DNA from: Xylocopa sonorina
Taxonomy: Eukaryota > Arthropoda > Insecta > Hymenoptera > Apidae
Assembly (NCBI RefSeq): GCF_050948175.1
Contig: NC_135202.1
Span: 992,001 to 1,056,000 of the forward strand
Length of the DNA: 64,000 nucleotides
Direction: 5' to 3'
In this document: in pieces, positions 52,732-64,000 of the stretch
Layout of the letters: every line of letters starts with the position of its first letter
Numbering within the stretch: the stretch's first letter is position 1
The notes under the pieces: model-generated
Database searches by the model: none
Told to the model about the DNA's origin: nothing
What the model saw: the letters and a program-made list of their open reading frames with translations, nothing else
Translations under genes and position numbers: made by a program

Positions 52732-54700
52732 TTCTTAAAACGCGATATCGCATCTCATTTCTATGTTTCATGGTAAGATATAATATGATTTGCGAAGTGT
52801 TATGTATTCCTCGTCTACACGTCAAATGAATGTAAATGCGACACTTCCCTGCTAGGAAATAGCGTTTGCAGATGCCTACGTATCGTAGCAATAGAGTTCT
52901 AATGCTTCTTAAAACGCGATATCGCTTCTCATTTCTATGTATCATGATAAGGTATAATGTTCATTGCGAAGTGTCATGTAAACCTCGCATTCACTTCAAA
53001 AGAATGTAAATGCGACACTTCCTTGCAAGGAAATGGCGTTTGCAGATATCTACGTATCGAAGCAATAGAGTTCAAATGCTTCTTAAAACTAGATATCGCA
53101 TCTGATTTCTATATTTCATGATAAGATGTAATATTCATTGCGAAGTGTTATGTTTTCCTCGTCTACACTTCAAATGAATGTAAATGCGACACTTCCTTGC
53201 TAGGAAATATCGTTTGCAGATGCCTACGTATCCTAGCAATGGAGTTCTAATGCTTCTTAAAACGCGATATCGCATCTCATTTCTTTGTTTCATCATAAGA
53301 TATAATATTCATTGCGAAGTGTTACACATTCCTCGTCTACGATTCAAATGAATGTAAATGCGACGCTTCCTTTCTAGGAAATAGCGTTTCCAGAGGTCTA
53401 CGTATCGAAGCGATAGAGCTCAGATGCTTCTTAAAACGAGATATCGCTTCTCATTTCTATGTTTCATGATAAGGCATAATATTCATTGCGAAGTGTCATG
53501 CAAACCTCGCATTCAATTCAAAAGAATGTAAATCCGACACTCCCTTGCAAGGAAGTAGCGTTTGCAGATGTTAACGTATCGTAGTGATAGAGTTCAAATG
53601 CTTCTTAAAACGAGATATCGCATCTCATTACTATGTACCATGATGAGATATAATATTCATTGCGAAGTGATATGAATACCTCGTATTCACTTCAAAACAA
53701 TGTAAATGCGACACTTCCTTGCAAGGAAATAGCGGTTGCAGATGTCTACGTATCGTAGGGATAGAGTCCTAATGCTTCTTAAAATGTGATAATGCATCTC
53801 ACTTCCATGTTGCATGATAAGATGTAATATTCATTGCGATGTGTTATGTATTCCTCGTCTACACTTCAAATGAATGTACATGCGACACTTCCTTGCTAGG
53901 AAATAGCGATTGCAGATGTCTACGTATCGTAGCAATAGAGTTCCAATGCTTCTTAAAACGTGATATCGCATCTCACTTCTATGTTTCATGATAAGATGTA
54001 ATATTCATTGTAAAGTGTTATGTATACCTCGTATTCTCTTCAGAAGAATGTAAATGCGACACTTCCTTGCTAGGAAATAGAGATTGCAGATGTCTACCTA
54101 TCGTAGCTATGGAGTTCTAATGCTTCTTAAATCGCGATATCGTATCTCATTTCTATGTTTCTTGATAAGATATAATATTCATTGCGAAGTGTTATGTATT
54201 CCTCGTCTACACTTCAAATGAATGTACATGCGACACTTCCTTGCTAGGAAATAGCTTTTGCAGATGTCTACGTATCGTAGGGATAGAGTTCCAATGTTTC
54301 TTAAAACGTGGTATCGTACCTCATTTCTATGTTTCATGATAAGGTATAATATTCATTGCGAAGTGTCATGTAAACCTCGCATTCAATTCAAAAGAATGTA
54401 AATGCGACACTTTCTTGCTAGGAATTATTGATTGCAGATGTCTACGTATCGTGGGGATAGAGTTCTAATGCTTCTTAAAACGAAATATCGCATCTCATTT
54501 CTATGTTTCATGATAAGGTATAATATTCATTGCCAAGTGTCATGTAAACCTCGCATTCACTTCAAAAGAATGTAAATCCGACACTTTCTTGCAAGGAAAT
54601 AGCGTTTGCAGATGTTAACGTATCGTAGTGATAGAGTTCTAATGCATCTCAAAACGCGATATCGCATCCCATTTCTATGTTTCATGATAAGGTATAATAT
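52732..54700. repeat. 174-bp satellite, most divergent segment
   Basis: About eleven monomers, still in the 174-bp register but with many private substitutions and no close long-range duplicate that I could find. The class ending TCATGTAAACCTCGCATTC with CAATTCAAAAG is frequent here (about 52,975, 53,500, 54,365, 54,540). The first monomer starts at unit position 83 right after island 2. No gene is seen. Confidence 0.9.
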
Positions 54701-57700
54701 TCATTGCGAAGTGTTATGCGTTCCTCGTCTACGATTCAAATGAATGTAAATGCGACACTTCCTTGCTAGGAAATAGCGTTTGCAGATGTCTACGTATCGT
54801 AGCAATAGAGTTCTAATGCTTCTTAAAACGCGATATCGCATCTCATTTCTATGTTTCATGGTAAGATATAATATGATATGCGAAGTATTATGTATTCCTC
54901 GGCAACACTTCAAATGAATGTAAATGCGACACTTCCTTGCAAGGAAATAGCGTTTGCAGATGTCTACGTATCGAAGCAATAGAGTTCAAGTGCTTCTTAA
55001 AACGAGATATTGCATCTCATATCTATGTTTCATGATAAGATATAATATTCATTGCGAAGTGTTATGCATTCCTCGTCTACGATTCAAATGAATGTAAATG
55101 CGACACTTCCTTGCAAGGAAATAGCGTTTGCAGATGTCTACGTATCGAAGCAATAGCGTTCAAATGCTTCTTAAAACGAGATATTGCATCTCATATCTAT
55201 GTTTCATGGTAAGATATAATATGATTTGCGAAGTGTTATGTATTCCTCGTCTACACTTCAACTGAATGTAAATGCGACACTTCCTTGCAAGGAAATGGCG
55301 TTTGCAGATGTCTACGTATCGAAGCAATAGAGTTCAAATGCTTCTTAAAACGCGATATCGCATCCAATTTCTATGTTTCATGGTAAGATATAATATGATT
55401 TGCGAAGTGTCATGTATTCCAAGTCTACACTTCAAATGAATGGAAATGCGACACTACCTTGCTAGGGAATAGCGTCTGCAGATGTCTGGGTATCGTAGCA
55501 ATAGAGTTCTAATGCTTCTTAAAACGCGATATCGCATCTCATTTCCATGTTTCATGGTAAGATATAATATGATTTGCGAAGTGTTATGTATTCCTCGTCT
55601 ACACTTTAAATGAATGTGTATGCCACACTTCCTCGCTAGGAAATAGCGTTTTCAGATGTCTACGTATCGTAGCAATAGATATCTAATGCTTCTTAAAACG
55701 CGATGTCGCATCACATTTCTATGTTTCATGGTAAGATATAATAAGATTTGCGAAGTGTTATGTATTCCTCGTCTACACTTTAAATGAATGTGTATGCCAC
55801 ACTTCCTCGCTAGGAAATAGCACTTTCAGATGTCTACGTATCGTAGCAATAGATATCTAATGCTTCTTAAAACGCGATGTCGCATCACATTTCTATGTTT
55901 CATGGTTAGATATAATATGATTTGCGATGTGTTATGTATTCCTCGTCTACACTTCAAATGTATGTAAATGCGACACTTCCTTGCTAGGAAATAGCGTTTG
56001 CAGATGTTTACGTATCGTAGGGATAGAGTTGTAATGCCCCTTAAAACGCGATATCGCATCTCATTTTTATGTTGCATGATAGGATATAATATTCATTGTA
56101 AAGTATTATGTATACTCGTACTCTCTTCAGAAGAATGTAAATGCGACATTTCCTTGCAAGGAAATAGCGTTTGCAGATGTCTACGTATCGTAACAATAGA
56201 GTCCTTATGCTTCTTAAAACGCAATATTGCATCTCATTTCTATGTTTCATGGTGAGATATAATATTATTTGCGTAGTGTCATGTATTCCTCGTCTACATT
56301 TCAAATGAATGTAAATGCGACACTACCTTGCTAGGGAATAGCGTCTGCAGATGTCTGGGTATCCTAGCAATAGAGTTCTAATGCTTCTTAAAACGCGATA
56401 TCGCATCTCATTTCTATGTTTCATGGTAAGATATAATATGATTTGCGAAGTGTTATGTATTCCTCGTCTACACTTTAAATGAATGTGTATGCCACACTTC
56501 CTCGCTAGGAAATAGCGTTTTCAGATGTCTACGTATCGTAGCAATAGATTTCTAATGCTTCTTAAAACGCGATATCGCATCTCATTTCCATGTTTCATGG
56601 TAAGATATAATATGATTTGCGAAGTGTCATGTATTCCTCGCCTACACTTCAAATGAATGTAAATGCGACACTTCCTTGCTAGGAAATAGCGTCTGCAGAT
56701 GTCTAGGATTCGTAGCAATAGATTTCTAATGCTCCTTAAAACGCGATATCGCATCTCATTTCTGTGTTTCATGGTAAGATATAATATGATTTGCGAAGTG
56801 TTATGTATTCCTCGTCTACACTTCAAATGAATGTGTATGCCACACTTCCTCGCTAGGAAATAGCGTTTGCAGATGTCTACGTACCGTAGCAATAGATATC
56901 TAATGCTTCTTCAAACGCGATGTCGCATCTCATTTCTATGATTCATGGTAAGATATAATATGATTTGCGAAGTGTCATGTATTCCACGTCTACACATCAA
57001 ATGAATGTAAATGCGACACTACCTTGCTAGGGAATTGCGTCTGCAGATATCTGGGTATCGTAGCAATAGAGTTCTAATGCTTCTTAAAACGCGATGCCTC
57101 ACCTCATTTCAATGTTTCATGGTGAGATATAATATGATTTGCGAAGTGTTATGTATTCCTCGTCTACACTTCAAATGAATGTAAATGCGACACTTCCTTG
57201 CTAGGAAATAGCGTCTGCAGATGTCTAGATATCGTAGCAATAGAGTTCTAATGCTTCTTAAAACGCGATATCGCATCTCGTTTCTGTTTCATGGTAAGAT
57301 ATAATATGTTTTGCGATGTGTTATGTATTCCTCGTCTACACTTCAAATGTATGTAAATGCGGCACTTCCTTGCTAGGAAATAGCGTTTGCAGATGTTTAC
57401 GTATCGTAGGGATAGAGTTCTAATGCCCCTTAAAACGCGATATCACATCTCATTTTTATGTTGCATGATAGGATATAATATTCATTGTAAAGTTCTATGT
57501 ATACCTCGTACTCTCTTCAGAAGAATGTAAATGCGACTCTTCCTTCCAAGGAAATAGCGTTTGCAGATGTCTACGTATCGTAGTAATAGTGTCCTTATGC
57601 TTCTTAAAACGCAATATTGCATCTCATTTCTATGTTTCACGGTAAGATATAATATGATTTGCGAAGTGTTACGTATTCCTCGTCTACACTTCAAATGAAT

Positions 57701-60700
57701 GTGAATGCGACACTTCCTTGCAAGGGAATAGCGTTTGCAGATGTCTACGTATCGAAGCAATAGAGTTCAAATGCTTCTTAAAACGAGATATTGCATCTCA
57801 TATCTATGTTTCATTGTAAGATATAATATGATTTGCGAAGTATTATGTATTCCTCGGCAACACTTCAAATGAATGGAAATGCGACACTACCTTGCTAGGG
57901 AATAGCGTATGCAGATATCTGGGTATCCTAGCAATAGAGTTCTAATGCTTCTTAAAACGCGATATCGCATCTCATTTCAATGTTTCATGGTGAGATATAA
58001 TATCATTTGCGAAGTGTTATGTATTCCTCGTCTACACTTCAACTGAATGTAAATGCGACACTTCCTTGCAAGGAAATGGCGTTTGCAGATGTCTACGTAT
58101 CGAAGCAATAGAGTTCAAATGCTTCTTAAAACGCGATATCGCATCTCATTTCTATGTTTCATGGTCAGATATGATATGATTTGCGAAGTGTCATGTATTC
58201 CTCGTCTACACTTCAAATGAATGTAAATGCGACACTACCTTGCTAGGGAATAGCGTCTGCAGATATCTGGGTATCGTAGCAATAGAGTTCTAATGCTTCT
58301 TAAAACGCGATAGCGCACCTCATTTCAATGTTTCATGGTGAGATATAATATGATTTGCGAAGTGTTATGTATTCCTCGTCTACACTTCAAATGAATGTGT
58401 ATGCGACACTTCCTCGCTAGGAAATAGCGTTTGCAGATATCTACGTATCGTAGCAATAGATTTCTAATGCTTCTTAAGACGCGATATCGCATCTCATTTC
58501 CATGTTTCATGGTAAGATATAATATGATTTGCGAAGTGTCATGTATTCCTCGTCTACACTTCAAATGAATGTAAGTGCGACACTTCCTTGATAGGATATA
58601 GCGTCTGCAGATGTCTAGGTATCGTACCAATAGAGTTCTAATGCATCTTAAAACGTGATATCGCATCTCATTTCTATGTTTCATGGTAAGATATAATATG
58701 ATTTGCGAAGTGTTATGTATTCCTCGTCTACACTTCAAATGAATGTGTATGCCACAATTCCTCGCTAGGAAATAGCGTTTGCAGATGTCTACGTATCGTA
58801 GCAATAGGTATCTAATGCTTCTTAAAACGCGATGTCGCATCCCATATATGTGTTTCATGGTAAGATATAATATGATTTGCGAAGTGTCATGTTTTCCGCG
58901 TCTACACTTCAAATGAATGGAAATGCGACACTACCTTGATAGGGAATAGCGTCTGCAGATGTCTGGGTATCCTAGCAATAGAGTTCTAATGCTTCTTAAA
59001 ACGCGATATCGCATCTCATTTCAATGTTTCATGGTGAGATATAATATGATTTGCGAAGTGCTATGTATTCCTCGTCTACACTTCAACTGAATGTAAATGC
59101 GACACTTCCTTGCTAGGAAATAGCGTTTGCAGATGTCTACGAATTGAAGCAATAGAGTTCAAATGCTTCTTAAAACGAGATATCGCATATCATATCTATG
59201 TTTCATGATAAAATATAATATTCAATGCGAAGTGTTATGTATTCCTCGTCTACACTTCAAATGAATGTAAATGCGACACTACCTTGCTAGGGAATAGCGT
59301 CTGCAGATATCTGCGTACCGTAGCAATAGAGTTCTAATGCTTCTTAAAACGCGATATCGCACCTCATTTCAATGTTTCATGGTGAGATATAATATGATTT
59401 GCGAAGTGTTATGTATTCCTCGTCTACACTTCAAATGAATGTGTATGCGACACTTCCTCGCTAGGAAATAGCGTTTGCAGATATCTACGTATCGAAGCAA
59501 TAGAGTTCAAATGCTTCTTAACAAGAGATATTGCATCTCATATCTATGTTTCATTGTAAGATATAATATGATTTGCGAAGTGTTATGTATTCCTCGTCTA
59601 CACTTCAAATGAATGTGTATGCGACACTTCCTCGCTAGGAAATAGCGTTTGCAGATATCTACGTATCGTAGCAATAGATTTCTAATGCTTCTTAAGACGC
59701 GATATCGCATCTCATTTCCATGTTTCATGGTAAGATATAATATCATTTGCGAAGTGTTATGTATTCCTCGTCTACACTTCAACTGAATGTAAATGCGACA
59801 CTTCCTTGCAAGGAAATGGCGTTTGCAGATGTCTACGTATCGAAGCAATAGAGTTCAAATGCTTCTTAAAACGCGATATCGCATCTCATTTCTATGTTTC
59901 ATGGTCAGATATAATATGATTTGCGAAGTGTCATGTATTCCTCGTCTACACTTCAAATGAATGTAAATGCGACACTACCTTGCTAGGGAATAGCGTCTGC
60001 AGATGTCTAGGTATCGTACCAATAGAGTTCTAATGCATCTTAAAACGTGATATCGCATCTCATTTCTATGTTTCATGGTAAGATATAATATGATTTGCGA
60101 AGTGTTATGTATTCCTCGTCTACACTTCAAATGAATGTGTATGCCACACTTCCTCGCTAGGAAATAGCGTTTGCAGATGTCTACGTATCGTAGCAATAGA
60201 TATCTAATGCTTCTTAAAACGCGATGTCGCATCTCATTTCTATGTTTCATGGTAAGATATAATATGATTTGCGAAGTGTCACGTATTCCACGTCTACACT
60301 TCAAATGAATATAAATGCGACACTACCTTGCTAGGGAATAGCGTCTGCAGATGTCTGGGTATCGTAGCAATAGAGTTCTAATGCTTCTTAAAACGCGATA
60401 TCGCATCTCATTTCAATGTTTCATGGTAAGATATAATATTCATTGCGAAGTGTTATGCATTCCTTGTCTACGATTCAAATGAATGTAAATGCGGCCCTTC
60501 CTTGCAAGGAAATAGCGTTTGCAGATGTCTACGTATCGAAGCAATAGAGTTCAAATGCTTCTTAAAACGAGATATTGCATCTCATATCTTTGTTTCATGA
60601 TAAGATATAATATTCATTGCGAAGTGTTATGCATTCCCCGTCTACGATTCAAATGAATGTAAATGCGACACTTCCTTGCAAGGAAATAGCGTCTGCAGAT

Positions 60701-63700
60701 GTCTACCTATCGTAGCAACAGCGTTCTAATGCTTCTTAAAACGCGATATCGCATCTCATTTCTATGTTTCATGGTAAGATATAACATGATTCGCGAAGTG
60801 TTATGTATTCCTCGTCTACACTTCAAATGAATGTGTATGCCACACTTCCTCGCTAGGAAATAGCGTTTGCAGATGTCTACGTACCGTAGCAATAGATATC
60901 TAATGCTTCTTAAAACGCGATGTCGCATCTCATTTCTATGTTTCATGGTAAGATATAATATGATTTGCGAAGTGTCATGTATTCCTCGTCTACACTTCAA
61001 ATGAATGTAAGTGCGACACTTCCTTGCAAGGAAATAGCGTTTGCAGATGTCTACGTATCGAAGCAATAGAGTTCAAATGCTTCTTGAAACGCGATATCGC
61101 ATCTCATTTCAATGTTTCATGGTGAGATATAATATCATTTGCGAAGTGTCATGTATTCCTCGTCTACACTTCAAATGAATGTAAATGCGACACTACCTTG
61201 CTAGGGAATAGCGTCTGCAGATATCTGGGTATCGTAGCAATAGAGTTCTAATGCTTCTTAAAACGCGATATCGCACCTCATTTCAATGTTTCATGGTGAG
61301 ATATAATATGATTTGCGAAGTGTTATGTATTCCTCGTCTACACTACAAGTGAATGTAAATGCGACACTTCCTCGCTAGGAAATAGCGTTTGCAGATGTCT
61401 ACGTATCGTAGCAATAGATTTATAATGCTTCTTAAAACGCGATATCGCATCTCATTTCTATGTTTCATGGTGAGATATAATATTATTTGCGTAGTGTCAT
61501 GTATTCCTCGTCTACATTTCAAATGAATGTAAATGCGACACTTCCTTGCTAGGAAACAGCGTATGCAGATGTCTACGAATCGTAGCAATAGAGTTCTAAT
61601 GCTTCTTGAAACGCGATATCGCATCTCATTTCAATGTTTCATGGTGAGATATAATATCATTTGCGAAGTGTCATGTATTCCTCGTCTACACTTCAAATGA
61701 ATGTAAATGCGACACTACCTTGCTAGGGAATAGCGTCTGCAGATATCTGGGTATCGTAGCAATAGAGTTCTAATGCTTCTTAAAACGCGATATCGCACCT
61801 CATTTCAATGTTTCATGGTGAGATATAATATGATTTGCGAAGTGTTATGTATTCCTCGTCTACACTTCAAATGAATGTGTATGCGACACTTCCTCGCCAG
61901 GAAATAGCGTTTGCAGATATCTACGGATCGTAGCAATAGATTTCTAATGCTTCTTAAGACGCGGTATCGCATCTCATTTCCATGTTTCATGGTAAGATAT
62001 AATATGATTTGCGAAGTGTCATGTATTCCTCGTCTACACTTCAAATGAATGTAAGTGCGACACTTCCTTGCTAGGAAATAGCGTCTGCAGATGTCTAGGT
62101 ATCGTACCAATAGAGTTCTAATGCATCTTAAAACGTGATATCGCATCTCATTTCTATGTTTCATGGTAAGATATAATATGATTTGCGAAGTGTTATGTAT
62201 TCCTCGTCTACACTTCAAATGAATGTAAATGCGACACTTCCTTGCTAGGAAATAGCGTCTGCAGATGTCTAGGTATCGTAGCAATAGAGTTCTAATGCTT
62301 CTTAAAACGCGATATCGCATCTCGTTTCTATGTTTCATGGTAAGATATAATATGTTTTGCGATGTGTTATGTATTCCTCGTCTACACTTCAAATGTATGT
62401 AAATGCGGCACTTCCTTGCTAGGAAATAGCGTTTGCAGATGTTTACGTATCGTAGGGATAGAGTTCTAATGCCCCTTAAAACGCGATATCGCATCTCATT
62501 TTTATGTTGCATGATAGGATATAATATTCATTGTAAAGTTCTATGTATACCTCGTACTCTCTTCAGAAGAATGTAAATGCGACTCTTCCTTCCAAGGAAA
62601 TAGCGTTTGCAGATGTCTACGTATCGTAGTAATAGTGTCCTTATGCTTCTTAAAACGCAATATTGCATCTCATTTCTATGTTTCATGGTAAGATATAATA
62701 TGATTTGCGAAGTGTTATGTATTCCTCGTCTACACTTCAAATGAATGTGAATGCGACACTTCCTTGCAAGGGAATAGCGTTTGCAGATGTCTACGTATCG
62801 AAGCAATAGAGTTCAAAAGCTTCTTAAAACGAGATATTGCATCTCATATCTATGTTTCTTAATGGGATATAATGTTCATTGCGAAGTGTTATGCATTCCT
62901 CGTCTACGATTCAAATGAATGTAAATGCGACATTTCCTTGCAAGGAAATAGCGTTTGCAGATGTCTACAAATCGTAGCAATAGAGTTCTTATGGTTCTTA
63001 AACCGCGATATCGCATCTCAGTTCTATGTTTCATGGTAAGATATAATATGATTTGCGAAGTGTTATGTATTCCTCGTCTACACTACAAGTGAATGTAAAT
63101 GCAACACTTCCTCGCTAGGAAATAGCGTTTGCAGATGTCTACGTATCGTAGCAATAGATTTCTAATGCTTCTTAAAACGCGATATCGCATCTCATTTCTA
63201 TGTTTCATGGTGAGATATATTATTATTTGCGTAGTGTCATGTATTCCTCGTCTACATTTCAAATGAATGTAAATGCGACACTTCCTTGCTAGGAAACAGC
63301 GTTTGCAGATGTCTACGAATCGTAGCAATAGAGTTCTAATGCTTCTTGAAACGCGATATCGCATCTCATTTCTATGCTTCATGGTAAGATATAATATGAT
63401 TTGCGATGTGTTATGTATTCCTCGTCTACACTTCAAATGTATGTAAATGCGACACTTCCTTGCAAGGATATAGCGTTTGCAGATGTCTACGTATCGAAGC
63501 AATAGAGTTCAAATGCTTCTTAACACGGGATATTTCATCTCATATCTATGTTTCATGGTAAGATATAATATGGTTTGCGAAGTATTATGTATTCCTCGGC
63601 AACACTTCAAATGAATGGAAATGCGACACTACCTTGCTAGGAAATAGCGTCTGCAGATGTCTAGGTATCGTAGCTATAGAGTTCTAATGCTCCTTAAAAC

Positions 63701-64000
63701 GCGATATCGCATCTCATTTCTATGTTTGATGGTAAGATATAATATGATTTGCGAAGTGTTATGTATTCCTCGTCTACACTTCAAATGAATGTGTATGCCA
63801 CACTTCCTCGCTAGGAAATAGCGTTTGAAGATGTCTACGTATCGTAGCTATAGATATCTAATGCTTCTTAAAACGCGATGTTGCATCCCATATATGTGTT
63901 TCATGGTAAGATATAATATGATTTGCGAAGTGTCATGTTTTCCACGTCTACACTTCAAATGAATGGAAATGCGACACTACCTTGCTAGGGAGTAGCGTCT
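54701..64000. repeat. 174-bp satellite, right-hand domain with a distinct subfamily
   Basis: About 53 monomers. They carry their own variants: GTGTATGCCACACTTCCTCG (from 55,616), GGGAATAGCGTCTGCAG, ATATCTGGGTATCG and TTTCATGGTGAGATATAAT. Duplications are longer-spaced and less perfect than on the left: offset 5046 bp (57,482 to 62,528; 29 monomers), 3480 bp (58,261 to 61,741; 20 monomers), 2088 bp (60,004 to 62,092; 12 monomers) and 1740 bp (61,343 to 63,083; 10 monomers). A two-base loss (TTTCTGTTTCATGG) at about 57,282 marks one monomer. The array continues past the window end. Confidence 0.92.

Noticed and set aside
1..64000. A CRISPR array
   Set aside because: Repeats are contiguous 174-bp units with graded variation throughout. 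There are no short identical repeats with unique spacers and no cas-like genes.
1..64000. A CENP-B-box-like motif in the monomer
   Set aside because: No stretch of the consensus matches the TTCG....A..CGGG pattern, so I do not annotate one.

Overview
The window is one long tandem satellite array, broken only by two non-satellite islands of about 1.6 kb. About 60.8 kb (roughly 350 copies) is a 174-bp AT-rich monomer (about 36% GC) that runs off both ends of the window. I see no convincing protein-coding gene, tRNA, rRNA or CRISPR array. This kind of DNA is typical of a eukaryotic centromere, pericentromere or other constitutive heterochromatin. The species cannot be read from the sequence. The lack of CpG depletion in the monomer (9 CpG in 174 bp) hints at a lineage with little germline CpG methylation, for example an insect, but that is weak inference.

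Layout. 1-13.4 kb: domain I, with a 17-monomer higher-order repeat (HOR) register of about 2951-2952 bp (copies near 0.4, 3.36, 8.2 and 11.17 kb), interrupted by a 1559-bp tandem duplication whose two copies I could not tell apart. 13.4-17.2 kb: less ordered monomers with a local 4-mer duplication. 17.2-32.7 kb: domain II, nested HORs of 7 monomers (1218 bp), 19 monomers (3306 bp, two near-identical copies) and 17 monomers (2958 bp). 32.7-42.0 kb: domain III, three full copies plus a partial fourth of a 2958-bp unit with only about ten differences noticed by eye between copies. 42.0-44.9 kb: two copies of a 1393-bp 8-mer. 45,673-47,267: island 1. 47.3-51.1 kb: satellite that partly repeats the 42.7-45.3 kb block. 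51,139-52,731: island 2. 52.7-64.0 kb: visibly more divergent satellite with longer-spaced, less perfect duplications.

The two islands look like solo LTRs of related but diverged LTR retrotransposons in opposite orientation. Both have TGT..ACA ends with a 9-bp inverted terminal motif of the form TGTNACGTC, share short homologous blocks, and carry a strong 5' splice-donor match near the same end. Island 1 sits in a perfectly in-register monomer with a 4-bp target duplication (GTTT). Island 2 has no target duplication and the satellite phase jumps across it.

The pattern, very young multi-kilobase duplications at 4-42 kb and older degraded monomers with retroelement insertions at 45-64 kb, is what unequal exchange or break-induced amplification in the core of a satellite array with an ageing flank would produce. 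One minus-strand frame of the monomer is open (58 codons, in phase), giving many apparent repeat ORFs. I regard these as a by-product of a stop-free 174-bp repeat, not as genes.
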